A stretch of 64,000 bases of DNA from Trichopria drosophilae (GCA_030407085.1 CM059586.1:17440001-17504000), one strand, 5' to 3'. Numbered from the stretch's first letter, positions 1 through 38,675 are shown. Notes: a model not told the origin generated them from the sequence alone. A program made the numbers and translations.

Positions 1-167
1 TGTAGTAGTTGGTTTTTAGACACTATTTTTTTTTAATCTGTAGAATACATATATAAGATATTTTGTTTTATTAACTATGTTCATTACATGTATGTTCCAT
101 TTTATATTTTGGTCAAACACTATTCCTAGATATTTACAATTACTAACCCTTTCTAGCCTTGCAACGT
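1..167 (-). pseudogene. non-LTR retrotransposon relic A, C-terminal part
   Basis: Reading the minus strand gives an RT-downstream LINE motif (CKYLGIVFDQNIKWNIHV, then IYVFYRLKK) that is typical of jockey/CR1-like elements. It continues the frame of the fragment at 622-890; the 430 bp between them is a later insertion. The element runs off the left edge of the window. It is a dead relic of RT-derived sequence, and the clade is unresolved. Confidence 0.75.
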
Positions 168-179
168 TAATAGATATAT

Positions 180-609
180 ATATATAAATAAATATGATGT
201 CGAATAAACGACAAAAAGGAATTTTTCTTTGACCGTATGTAAGAATAATTAAATTTAAAAGTTATTTCTTGGGTTTTCGGTCTCTCGTACTATGAAACAA
301 ATATTTTGAAGGTAAGTAAATAAAAATAAATAAGGTTGTAATGTCAACCAACGAAATATGCGAAAATAAGTGAAACGTGGTATTTTTCAAAAATAGACTT
401 TTTAAATAATATCGATAGAGGGAAACTAAATCTGTTACTTAAATACTAATCTTAACTCCTTACATTCCGTGGTTTATTCAAAATTTAGTCCGCGATATTA
501 TCTCCAAAATTTTAATTTTCAAATTTCACTTATTATCGCATATTTCGTTGGTTGACATTACAACCTTATTTATTTTTATTTACTTACCTTCAAAATATTT
601 GTTTCATAG
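180..609. mobile_element. 430-bp insertion containing an inverted repeat, inside LINE relic A
   Basis: The direct repeat TAATAGATATAT occurs at 168-179 and 610-621. Removing one copy plus the intervening DNA rejoins the LINE frame on the minus strand. The right three quarters form a foldback: 291-370 (starting TATGAAACAAATATTTTGAA) is the inverse of about 525-608. The left part (180-290) has no inverted partner. A 12-bp duplication is long for a DNA transposon and hints at retroposition or a two-step insertion. Confidence 0.6.
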
Positions 610-621
610 TAATAGATATAT

Positions 622-890
622 GTATGTTATCTGGTATAGAATCCGTATAATTTCCAAAAGCCATAAACGATGTTTTGTGGATATTCAATACAAGCTTAAT
701 GTTGAATAGCCATGTATAAATAACCTTTAGAATTTTATTTATTGCATTCGATGTTTCCGGCTAACTTTCGTAAGAAATGGGTATAGCAACATCATCAGCA
801 AATGCGAAATGGAAAGAGATCCAGTAGGTCATTAATATAAATAATGAACAGTAGAGGTCCAAGAATTGATCCCATCGACAATACCCCCAG
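622..890 (-). pseudogene. non-LTR retrotransposon relic A, RT palm
   Basis: The minus strand encodes an RT palm with GSILGPLLFIIYINDL followed by an ADD box in a broken frame, then a thumb motif (WLFNIKLVLNIHKTSFMAFG). It joins to 1-167 after removal of the insertion at 180-609. Near 880-890 it abuts relic B in the same orientation, so the two are nested or recombined LINE fragments. Confidence 0.7.
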
Positions 891-1031
891 ATCTTTTATA
901 TTAATCTTTGTTCTAAATCTGAATTAAGCAATGAATACTGGAAATTCAAACAACCTTTAGAAAAACGCATAATTTTAGTTTTATAAGGATTAATGAATAA
1001 ATTATTGTCTGTACACCACTCAGAAATACTA
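891..1031 (-). pseudogene. non-LTR retrotransposon relic B, thumb fragment
   Basis: The minus-strand translation has SISEWCTDNNLFINPYKTK and a KDLG motif. This is the direct continuation of the RT at 2602-3062, separated from it by the foldback array. If the array and one TA are removed, the codons on the two sides join in frame, so both pieces are one element. Confidence 0.7.
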
Positions 1032-2599
1032 GCCTATTGAAAAAATCCATGTGGATTCTATATGGATTTTCATTATGGACTTTCCATATGGATTCCATGT
1101 GGATTGATGTGGATTCCATATGGATTTTTTATGTGGATTCCATATGGATTCCATATGGATTTTTTATATGGATTTTCATGTGGATTTTCCACGTGTATTT
1201 TATGTGGAATCTATGTGGATTCTTTATGTGTATTTCCATATGGGTTTTCCACATGAACTCCTTGTGGATTTTTGATGTGGATTCTATATGGATTTTATCT
1301 ACATACATTGTACGCTTTGTAGAAATCGTTGTTGTTGTGTGGAAATCCACATGAAAATCAATATCAAAAATCCATCTGGAATCCATATGAAAAAATCCAT
1401 ATGGAATCCATACGAATCCACATGGAATCCATATTGAAAATCCATATGGAATCTACATGGATTTTTTCATATGGAATCCATGTGGATTCTATATGTACTT
1501 TCATTATGGACTTTTCAATAGGGCCCTATTAAAAAAATCCACATGGATTCTATATGTATTTTCATTATGGACTTTCCATATGGATTCCATGTGGATTGAT
1601 GTGGATTCCATGTGGACTCGTCTGGATTCCATATGGATTTTTGATGTGGATTCCATATGGACTTTTTATGTGGATTTTCCACGTGTATTTTATGTGGAAT
1701 CTATGTGAATTCTTTATGTGTATTTCCATATGGGTTTTCCACATGAATTCGTTGTGGATTTCAGGTGTGGATTCCATATGGATTTTTTATGTGGAGTTCC
1801 ATACGGATTCTATGTGGATTCTATATGGATTTTCTCTACATACATTGTACGCTTTGTAGAAATCGTTGTTGTTGTGTGGAAAATCCACATAAAAATCAAT
1901 ATCAAAAATCCATATGGAATCCTTACGAATCCACATGGAATCCATATGGAAAATCCATATGGAATCTACATGGATTTTTTAAATAGGGCCCTATTGAAAA
2001 GTCCATAATGAAAATCCATATAGAATCCACATGGATTCTATATGTATTTTCATTATGGACTTTCCATATGGATTCCATGTGGATTGATGTGGATTCCATG
2101 TGGACTCGTCTGGATTCCTTATGGATTTTTGATGTGGATTCCATATGGATTTTTTCAATAGAGCCCTATAAAAATTTCCATATGAATTCCATGTGGATTG
2201 ATGTGGATTTCATGTGGACTCGTCTGGATTCCATATGGATCTTTTATGTGGATTTCATATGGATTTTTTATATGGATTTTCATGTGGATTTTCCACGTGT
2301 ATTTAATGTGGAATCTATATGGATTCTTTATGTGTATTTCCATATGGGTTTTCCACATGAATTCGTTGTGGAGTTCCATACGGATTCTATGTGAATTTTT
2401 TATGTGGATTCTATATGGATTTTCTCTACATACGTTGTACGCTTTGTAGAAATCGTTGTTGTTGTGTGGAAAATCCACATGAAAATCAATATCAAAAATC
2501 CATCTGGAATCCATATGGAATCCGTACGAATCCACAACAATCCACGTGGAATCCATATTGAAAATCCATATGGAATCTACATGGATTTTTTCAATAGGG
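1032..2599. repeat. head-to-tail array of CCATATGG-rich foldback units, TA-flanked
   Basis: About 1.57 kb is made almost entirely of TCCATATGGA/ATCCACATGGA-type words. It is flanked by TA at 1030-1031 and 2600-2601 and has inverted ends (GCCTATTGAAAAAATCC at the left, GGATTTTTTCAATAGGG at the right). Internal junctions read AATAGGGCCCTATT at 1517-1530 and 1982-1995, with a degenerate one near 2157-2170. They mark units of about 490, 465, 175 and 436 bp. Three of the units carry a unique core (CTACATACATTGTACGC or a one-base variant) that separates a TGGATT-rich left half from an AATCCA-rich right half. Open reading frames here are low-complexity artefacts. Confidence 0.8.
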
Positions 2600-2601
2600 T
2601 A

Positions 2602-3062
2602 TTAAGATCACTCTGTAAACACAAAGCATCGAGTGGAGTTTTCACTATACGATAGATCTTCATATCATCTGCATACAATAAAACCTTTGAATTCGAAATG
2701 CAATATCATTAATAAAAATATTAAATAATAGAGGACCTAAATGAGATCCCTGAGGAACTCCTGACATCACTGAGAATGGACGCGAATAATTTCCCTTAAT
2801 ACGGACAATTTGTGACCGCTTACGTAGGTAGGAGTCAAACCAACGAAGAAGGGAGTCACCTATACCAACATTACGTAACTTTGCAACTAAAATCTCATAG
2901 TTTACTGAATCGAAGGCTTTTGAAAAAACCAAATATATAGCATCAACTTGATTACCACCTTCTAAAGTCTCACTGATATAAGCACTATAAAGCAATAAAT
3001 TTGTTACAGTAGATCTTCCCTTAACAAAACCATATTGATATTTAGTGATAATGCCAATATAT
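2602..3062 (-). pseudogene. non-LTR retrotransposon relic B, reverse transcriptase domain
   Basis: The minus strand shows an RT: QYGFVKGRST, then FSKAFDSVNYEIL, GVPQGSHLGPLLFNIFINDI, and, one frame shifted, LLYADDMKIYR. The usual Asp before SKAFD (normally DFSKAF) is Val, so the first catalytic Asp is lost, and a frameshift lies just before the YADD box. The element is therefore inactive. At its upstream end it is fused in frame to a VPS28-like fragment (3063-3157). Confidence 0.85.
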
Positions 3063-3157
3063 TGTTTAACGTCTGAAGTAATTCCGTAACTATTTTGCTT
3101 CTCGTCAAAATCACTCTGCAGTTTGCTAAAATTTGTCATATCTAAAAGATTCCGCAT
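3063..3157 (-). pseudogene. VPS28-derived fragment fused to the LINE reverse transcriptase
   Basis: About 90 bp on the minus strand resembles part of the last exon of the adjacent VPS28 gene. At DNA level the plus strand shares GTCTGAAG and CGTCAAAATCACTC with 3539-3630 in the same order and spacing. At protein level it gives RNLLDMTNFSKLQSDFDEKQ against [20 protein letters not shown] in VPS28. It lies about 270 bp beyond the VPS28 stop in the same orientation and runs in frame into the RT. I infer a local partial duplication or a chimeric retroposition. Confidence 0.65.
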
Positions 3158-3426
3158 AAAAAAACATTATTTGATACTTTCATCTGCTTTGATTAAAAAT
3201 TAGTCATTATTTAACTGTAAGAATGCTAATACGGAAATTAAATTTACACAAATTAAGAAATAATTAGTAATTTTATTGCATATTTATAACGGAATATAAT
3301 ACAATGCTTGTAATAGATAATCCAACTTGCGTCTTTGTAAATTCAAATGACGTATAAAATATTTTTTTCGCACGCTAATCTACGATTACATTTACACGAA
3401 ACATTTCGAAGGATAATTTTGAACAT
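3158..3426 (-). other. VPS28 3' untranslated/flanking region
   Basis: AT-rich sequence between the VPS28 stop codon and the VPS28-like/LINE chimera. Apart from a candidate poly(A) signal at 3273-3278 I see no coding potential or repeat. Confidence 0.5.
3273..3278 (-). terminator. candidate polyadenylation signal of VPS28
   Basis: AATAAA on the minus strand, about 150 nt after the VPS28 stop codon; position and hexamer fit a cleavage signal. Confidence 0.5.
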
Positions 3427-3846
3427 TTAGGAATTATGTAATACTTTATTAAACGCATTATAAGAAGTTTCAAGATCAAAAATCAACTGTCTAACTTGAT
3501 TGTCCGATAACTCGTCAGATGCGGACATGTTGTTCAAAGTCTGAAGCCACTCGGAAACTTTTTGTTTACCGTCAAAATCACTCGGTAGTATACTAAGACG
3601 ATTCATCGTATCCATAAGATCTCTAAGATCCGGATGAAGTTGGTCCATTGCTTTAATCTCTAATCGAAGTTTATCCATCAGAGTAATGAATAAAGAAACG
3701 ATATCAGCGATGCATTTAGAAGTATTTCCTTTATCGTCTTTTATCGTTATTGGCCTATCTTCTTTTATCCTCTCCAACGCAGCTGGACAGTCCAATCTAA
3801 ACGCTCTTGCAAACGCATCGATTGTAGGAAATTGATCGCTTTGTAC
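3427..3846 (-). CDS. VPS28: VPS28 exon 2
   Basis: Coding exon from acceptor TTTTAG to the TAA-type stop at 3427; 420 nt in phase 0. It encodes [16 protein letters not shown], an acidic linker, and the C-terminal helical bundle that contacts ESCRT-II in known VPS28 proteins. The internal Met at 3795 is not the real start, because exon 1 supplies the N-terminus. Confidence 0.93.
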   Translation of the reverse strand, partial: VQSDQFPTIDAFARAFRLDCPAALERIKEDRPITIKDDKGNTSKCIADIVSLFITLMDKLRLEIKAMDQLHPDLRDLMDTMNRLSILPSDFDGKQKVSEWLQTLNNMSASDELSDNQVRQLIFDLETSYNAFNKVLHNS

Positions 3847-4122
3847 CTAAAATAACAATTTAAATAGAATCCCCTAAAACATTTCGAATACTTTAGTACT
3901 TACTTGTTTAAACGCTGCTCGATACTGAACTAACAGTTTACTACACGCTGCTGTATATTCCTTTGGAGTAACACAGTCCCTGATGTAAGCTTTTTCCAAA
4001 TGTTGTAACGTATTTACAACAGCATATAAATCAGCTTGATTATCATATTTCTCACGTTCTCTCGATGTTTTGTACAATTTTACTTCTTCGTACAATTCTG
4101 GACGATCTTGTGCTACTGACAT
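3427..4122 (-). CDS. VPS28: VPS28, ESCRT-I complex subunit (two exons)
   Basis: VPS28 is a core subunit of ESCRT-I, which recognises ubiquitinated cargo on endosomes and passes it to ESCRT-II for sorting into multivesicular bodies. Exon 1 (3904-4122, 73 codons) starts at ATG 4122 and holds the conserved N-terminal helical region ([20 protein letters not shown], then [19 protein letters not shown]). The donor is CAA|GTAAGT. A 57-bp intron ends TTTTAG|GTACAA. Exon 2 (3427-3846, 139 codons plus stop) gives the rest, including the C-terminal four-helix domain ([31 protein letters not shown]). The total is 212 aa, within the usual 210-220. No breaks are seen. NIT2 lies head to head with it about 2.2 kb away. 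A decayed copy of part of exon 2 follows at 3063-3157. Confidence 0.96.
3904..4122 (-). CDS. VPS28: VPS28 exon 1
   Basis: 73 codons beginning [14 protein letters not shown]. It ends at a consensus donor GTAAGT (3903-3898), phase 0. The read-through residues after FKQ are intronic. Confidence 0.93.
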
Positions 4123-4418
4123 TTTCTGTAATAATATTTCTAGGTTACGTTATTTTCAGAAAGTTCCTTTTATTTATCGTATTAAAACATAAAACAAAAC
4201 AATTCATCAACACTTGATTGTTGACAGGTCAAATTGTTTCAAATGTCAAATTTACATTTCTTACCAATTTAATTTTTTATACGACAGAATTATCACAAAT
4301 CTTAAAATTAAATAAAATTCTTTCGTGCGGAATAAGATAAAGCCAATGAACAAAACGTTTTACGTCACTTTCGTCAATATTTCTAACAATGTCACGCATG
4401 TGCGTGTCATGTGTCATT
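4123..4418. promoter_or_regulatory. intergenic region, VPS28 upstream side (possible shared promoter)
   Basis: AT-rich DNA between the VPS28 start and the first repeat block upstream of NIT2. The two genes diverge, so a bidirectional promoter is likely by position only. I see no convincing TATA box or initiator. Confidence 0.3.
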
Positions 4419-4555
4419 CTCATCCGTCGATAAAACAGTCACGAAAACGTCGATTAAACAGTTACGAAAATGTCGATAAAACAGTCCCCAAAAACACGTC
4501 GATAAAACAGTCCTATAAACACGTCGATAAAACAATGGGAACGTCGATAAAGTAG
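4419..4555 (+). repeat. short tandem repeats of the GTCGATAAAACAGT word
   Basis: At least six imperfect copies of a 15-25 bp unit built on CGTCGATAAAACAGTC, separated by short A-rich spacers. The same word recurs inside the duplicated blocks at about 5170-5230 and 5655-5715. Open frames across it on both strands are repeat artefacts. Confidence 0.7.
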
Positions 4556-6314
4556 ACATTTCTGTTTTGATTAAGAAAATGAGAATTTTGATAAAAGTTT
4601 GTTTACAAAACATTTAGTTATCATTGCAAATGATATTTTTTTTAACTTAGAATTAATTATGCGAAATTATGTGTCGGTAAATTCTTCATTTATCTGAAAG
4701 AAATTGCATCAGTGCATGATTAATGTGCAAACGTGTTTAGCTAGAAATCTTATTAATGTGTTGCTAATAAAATTCAAGTTTTTATCCTATTTTTATATTA
4801 TTATATTTAGATAAGATGAATTATTTCTTATCATTTTTTACGAAGTAATCATAACCTCTTTAATTTCCTAATTACAGATTTCCCGGAAGCAGTTTTATCT
4901 TGGACTGAACATCTAATTAAATTAAACAATCGTAACATTCCAAATAAGAAAAAAAAATGTCACATCTCCGTTTAGCTTTGGTACAAATGTTAGTAGGAGC
5001 AGACAAAACTGCGAATGTAACACGAGCCGTTTCTTTTATTCGCCGAGCGAAAGAACATAAAAAAATTATATTTAGATGAATTATTTTCTCTTATCATTTC
5101 TTACGAAGTAATTACAACCTCAGGATGTATTTTAATTTACCAATTACAGATTTCCCGGAAGCAGTTACAAAAATGTCGATAAAACAGTCCCAAAAATCAC
5201 GTCGATAAAACAGTTACAAAACGTCGATAATGTAGAAATTTCTATTTTTATTAGAAAAATGAGAATTTTAACAAAAGTTTGTTTCCAAACATTTAGTTAT
5301 CATTGCAAATGATATTTTTCAACATAGAATTAATTATGCGAAATTATGTGTCGGTAAAATCCTCATTTATCCGAAGGAAATTGCATCAGTGCATAAATAA
5401 TGTGCTAACGTGTTTATCTAGAAATCTTATGTGTTTCTAATTCAGAGAGGAAGAGAAAAAACCGTTTTTTCCCCCATCTAACTCATTCTGCTATAAATTT
5501 GATAAACTTTTTAGTTGACTACAGTACGAAGATTACATAAAAAAAATTATATTTAGATAAGATGAATTATTTTTTATCATTTCTTACGAAGTAATTATAA
5601 CCTCAGGAAGTATTTTAATTTACTAATTACAGATTTCCCGGAAGCAGTTACAAAAATGTCTATAAAACAGTCCCAAAAATCACGTCGATAAAACAGTTAC
5701 GAAAATGTCGATAATGTAGAAATTTCTATTTTGATTAAGAAAATGAGAATTTTGACAAAAGTTTGTTTCCAAACATTTAGTTATCATTGCAAATGATATT
5801 TTTCAACTCGGAATTAATTATGCGAAATTACAAAAATATGTGTCGATAAAATCGTCATTTATCTGAAAGAAATTGCATCAGTGCAGAATAATGTACAAAC
5901 GTGTTTATCTAGAAATCTTATTAATGTCTTTCTAATTCAGAGAGGAAGAGAAAAAAAACGGTTTTTTCCCCATCTAACTCATTCTGATATAAATTTGATA
6001 AACTTTTTAGTGCGAAGACCGAAGATTACTTTGCAACAAGAGCCAAGCAAAATTGTTCATCGGTAATACTCATTTTGCTAATAATTCTAAAGATTTTCAC
6101 TTTTTTAATTTATATATTTGTTACGTAACATTTTGCTAATAAAATTCAAGTTTTTATCCTATTTTTATATCATTATATTTAGATAAGATGAATTATTTCT
6201 TATCATTTCTTACGAAGTAATCATAACCTCTTTAATTTCCTAATTACAGATTTCCCGGAAGAAGTTTTATCTAATTAAATTAAACAATCGTAACATTCCA
6301 AATAAGAAAGAAAA
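4556..6314 (+). repeat. tandemly duplicated NIT2 upstream region, three to four copies
   Basis: A block containing CGAAATTATGTGTCGGTAAA, GAAATTGCATCAGTGCA, TTATCATTTCTTACGAAGTA and an acceptor-like TTACAGATTTCCCGGAAG recurs at about 4556-4956, 5067-5537, 5538-6030 and 6130-6290. The period of the middle copies is near 480 bp. The last copy leads into the NIT2 start codon. The first also carries the NIT2 start plus about 34 codons (4957-5058). Each copy therefore brings a potential 5'-UTR exon acceptor. Open frames here look incidental. Confidence 0.8.
4957..5058 (+). pseudogene. NIT2 5' coding fragment (truncated duplicate)
   Basis: About 100 bp nearly identical to the first 34 codons of NIT2, starting MSHLRLALVQ. 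It stops abruptly after the RRAKE codons, where sequence switches to the upstream-block repeat and an in-frame stop follows. It has the same orientation as the intact gene 1.35 kb downstream and lacks all catalytic residues. It is a recent partial tandem duplication. Confidence 0.9.
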
Positions 6315-7151
6315 ATGTCGCATCTCCGTCTAGCTTTGGTACAAATGATAGTAGGAGCAGACAAAACTGCGAATGTAACTCGAGCCGTTTCTTTTATTCG
6401 CCGAGCGAAAGAACAAGGAGCACATATTGTGATGTTACCGGAATGTTTCAACTCCCCTTACGGAACGTCATATTTCGGCAAATATGCTGAAGTAATTCCA
6501 TCCGGAACGACGTCGTTAGCACTCTCTGAAGCTGCGAAGCAGTACGGGATATACGTAATCGGTGGCACTATACCTGAAAGAATCGGATACGAATTGTTCA
6601 ACACTTGTACCGTATGGGACCCTGACGGAAAATTAATAGCAAAACACAGAAAAGTTCATTTGTTCGACATTGACATAAAAGGTAAAATGACATTCAAAGA
6701 AAGTGACATTATGTTTCCTGGCGATACTTTAACAATGTTCGAAGCGAATCGTTGGAAGATTGGTGTTGGCGTCTGCTACGATATTAGATTCGAAGAAATG
6801 GCTCGACTCTACAGAAACAAAGGTTGCCATATGTTGGTTTATCCTGCCGCCTTCAACATGACGACTGGACCGATGCATTGGTCCCTCCTCCAACGAGCGA
6901 GAGCGAATGACAATCAAGTTTACGTCGCCACTGCGTCTCCAGCCAGAAACAAACAAGGTTATATTGCGTACGGTCACACTCAACTCACTAGTCCCTGGGG
7001 GGAAGTACTGCACGAGTTGGACGCTGAAGAAGACATGATCGTCACTGATATTGACCTGACTATTGTTGACCAAGTCAGAACTCAGATACCTGTGTTCGAA
7101 CACCGTCGTACTGACTTGTATGACACAATTTTGAAAAATGTAAACAAATGA
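6315..7151 (+). CDS. NIT2: omega-amidase NIT2 (nitrilase-superfamily)
   Basis: Omega-amidase hydrolyses alpha-ketoglutaramate and alpha-ketosuccinamate to their keto acids and ammonia, clearing products of glutamine and asparagine transamination. The 278-aa protein matches the usual family length of about 276. The nitrilase catalytic triad is visible: Glu43 in LPECFNSPYG, Lys113 in HRKVHLFDID, and Cys154 in GVGVCYDIRFEE. Other family landmarks are YPAAFNMTTGPMHW, QVYVATASPAR and the C-terminal RTDLYD. The start at 6315 aligns with the family N-terminus, with a branch/acceptor-like TTACAG about 65 nt upstream. The coding region is a single exon and looks intact. Upstream DNA is tandemly duplicated with a stub of this gene. 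Confidence 0.96.
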   Translation: MSHLRLALVQMIVGADKTANVTRAVSFIRRAKEQGAHIVMLPECFNSPYGTSYFGKYAEVIPSGTTSLALSEAAKQYGIYVIGGTIPERIGYELFNTCTVWDPDGKLIAKHRKVHLFDIDIKGKMTFKESDIMFPGDTLTMFEANRWKIGVGVCYDIRFEEMARLYRNKGCHMLVYPAAFNMTTGPMHWSLLQRARANDNQVYVATASPARNKQGYIAYGHTQLTSPWGEVLHELDAEEDMIVTDIDLTIVDQVRTQIPVFEHRRTDLYDTILKNVNK

Positions 7152-7349
7152 ACACTTTACAAGGTTAAAGTAACAGTAAATTCTTTATTATTCTTGTATA
7201 CATTTATATACACATACATATATAAATCAATATTGTAATGTAGATATACATATATATATATATATGTATATATAGTATTCTGTACATCTTCAATATATAC
7301 AATTTCTAAACCTCTTCTATATGCAGGCGAAGAGTTTCTTCTAGCGACG
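7152..7349 (+). other. NIT2 3' flank with (TA)-rich microsatellite
   Basis: About 200 bp after the NIT2 stop, with an alternating TA/CA tract around 7205-7275. No AATAAA is seen close to the stop. The region ends at the TIR element beginning at 7352. Confidence 0.5.
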
Positions 7350-7351
7350 TA

Positions 7352-8463
7352 CAGTAGGACCTCTCTTATCCTATTTAGTAAAGTTTTTCAAGATGACGCC
7401 GACCTCTCTTATTCTAATTTTTCGTTGACTTTTCGTGTGATAGTCTGCACGGATTTTTTTTATATATCAGAGTGATTTTCGACGTATTTTTGTGTGCTGA
7501 ACACGAATCTCGAAAAATGCCTATGATGTCATGATTTAGAGAAAAGTGGGGGTAAAGACACCAAAAAACGCTTTTTTGAGTGTATTTTCCCCTAATTTTC
7601 TCTGAAACCTGACGTGCTACAGGCTTGAATTTGTGCTTAAATTAAAGCTTGGTTCTTCCCCTACAAAAATCATAAGATAGTTTTAAAAAAAATTTCATAG
7701 TTTTGAAAAAAAAATGGTTTTAACCTTGCAATTTCTAATGATTATGATGAAAATGCAAACAAAATCGAACAACCGCTGGTATTACTAATGGCGAACAGAA
7801 AAAACCATGAAGTGGTGATCCTAAGTATATTTTTTTATTTTGCGGCCGCCATTTTGGATTCGCTATTTTAAATTTTGTCAAACTAACATTGGATTCGTCG
7901 TCAGTGACTCCAAAAACCCCGGGTACTGATTTTCATGAGGTTAATTTAAATTTTTACGTCCGCCATCTTAGATCCGCCATTTTGAATTTCTTAAAAGCGA
8001 CACTGGATTCTTAAACACCAACCCCGAAAACAGTCAAGTAGTGGTTTGTATGAGCTCTGCTCAATGTAATTAAATAATTTGAATTTTCATCATAGTCACT
8101 AGGAATAGCGAGGTTAAAACCATTTTTTTTTTTTCAAAACTATGAAATATTTTTTAAAACTATCGTATATGATTTTTGTAGGGGAAGAATCAAGCTTTAA
8201 TTTGAGCACAAATTCAGATCTGTTGCATGTCAGGCTTCTGAGAAAATAAGGGGTAAAGACACCCGTTTTTTGGTGTTTTTATCCCCACTTTTCTCAAAAT
8301 CATGACGTGATAGGCATTTTTCGTCTTCAGATTCGTGTTCAGCGTACAAAAATACATCGGAAATCACTCTGTGTAGGGAGAAGACTTGTGGGGAAACGAA
8401 TAGAATAAGAGAGGCTGGACAATTAGAATGAGAAAGGCAATTAGAATAAAAGAGGTCCTACTG
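7352..8463. mobile_element. pogo/Tigger-like non-autonomous TIR element
   Basis: It is bounded by TA at 7350-7351 and 8464-8465. The left end is CAGTAGGACCTCTCTTAT and the right end is its inverse (AGAGGTCCTACTG). TA duplication with a CAGTAG start fits the pogo/Tigger branch of Tc1/mariner. Inside is a second, longer inverted repeat (about 7465-7600 against 8240-8375, containing GAACACGAATCT and CATTTTTCG words), so the 1.1-kb unit is largely foldback. No transposase ORF is present. Shorter relatives lie at 33241, 33422 and 41777. Confidence 0.8.
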
Positions 8464-8465
8464 TA

Positions 8466-9050
8466 ATTGCTCGGACCTCCGGTGCTCTTGGTGCGCAGAA
8501 GTCGAAAACATAAAATTAAACACGTGCCTTCTATCCTAAAGAAAAAACCCCACGAGTGCCATGTAACTAAGAAAGTAACCTTTCTCTTGTGCATCCCGGC
8601 GGTTCGAGCTCGAAGGTTACTTTTGTTCCTCGTCGCAATCGTATATACACTCGGTTCGAGTAAAATATCTACAAATGACCCTTTTCGTTTGAACAAATAA
8701 ATTTGAGAGCCTCTCGACTGGGAAATATGCATCGCGTACAAAATATTTGGTACAGTTTATCGCAGCGCTTTAACTCCTACGAGCCTCGGTCCTCCGTGGG
8801 AGATTCTGTTTTGCTACGATATGAAAAATACGACTGATCAATTTCAAAGACACGTTTCAACTGTGCCAGACAGCCGCCTCTGCTTTTTTTTTATATGATA
8901 ATATCGCCTTTTAATTTATGTACAATTTTCATTCTTTTTTTTTTTTTCACCAATATTTCTATGCTTCGTTATCCCTACAGCATAAAGATTACAGTCGGAT
9001 ACTTCGTATCGGTATACTGCGGGAGACAAAGAAGGTAACCGTAACTTCTT
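8466..9050 (-). other. 3' flank and probable 3' UTR of the Su(dx)-type gene
   Basis: Non-coding DNA between the TIR element and the ligase stop codon. The minus strand has a possible ATTAAA poly(A) variant at 8910-8915, about 140 nt after the stop. The small ORFs here on either strand do not resemble known proteins. Confidence 0.45.
8910..8915 (-). terminator. possible ATTAAA polyadenylation signal of the E3 ligase gene
   Basis: ATTAAA on the minus strand about 140 nt beyond the TAA stop. No AATAAA is seen in the same stretch, so this is the best local candidate. Confidence 0.3.
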
Positions 9051-38073
<29,023 letters not shown>

Positions 38074-38554
38074 TGTAATGTTTTATTTTCAGCGGCAACT
38101 TTATTCAACTGAATTACTCATAACGCAAAGCTTCTTGTGCCGCCACCTGTTAATATACTGATATTTAAAAATTTGACAAAACTTATGAACGACACTGCAA
38201 AAAGTAAAAGTAACATTACATTTCCGAGTTTTTACAATTTCCTTTTAGTTTTGTAACAAAATTATAATTTTTTTGTAAAAATCGTGCGAAAATAGAAGGA
38301 AATTTACCATAAACTCCTCTGTTATACAATTTACACTTTGATTATTGTTCTTTTAAGGGGCATTTATTTTTTTATAATAAATAAATAAACATGTAAAATT
38401 TACAATTGAAATATAAATTTACAATGTCAAAGGTAGAAATAAAGTTACCAGTAATGATCGTTGTAATTTAACTCGATTGTGTAATTAAAAAAAAGTCTTA
38501 TAAACAGTGTACATGTAAAATCACGTCGATAATGAAGCAATTTTACTGCAAATT

Positions 38555-38675
38555 ACATTAAAATTGTAATATATTATTAAAATAAAATATATTACATTAA
38601 AATTGTAATATATTATTAAAATAAAATATATTACATTAAAATTGTAATATATTATTAAAATAAAATATATTACAA
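38555..38675. repeat. 39-bp tandem repeat, three copies
   Basis: Unit starting ACATTAAAATTGTAATATAT at 38555, 38594 and 38633, essentially identical. Confidence 0.9.

Noticed and set aside
1037..2655. Ten or so overlapping open frames of 60-130 codons rich in MWIPYGF or KIHMEST
   Set aside because: They are translations of the CCATATGG foldback array in every frame; low complexity, mirror images on the two strands.
6729..7103. 124-codon frame antisense to NIT2
   Set aside because: Shadow of a strongly conserved sense protein; no motif of its own.
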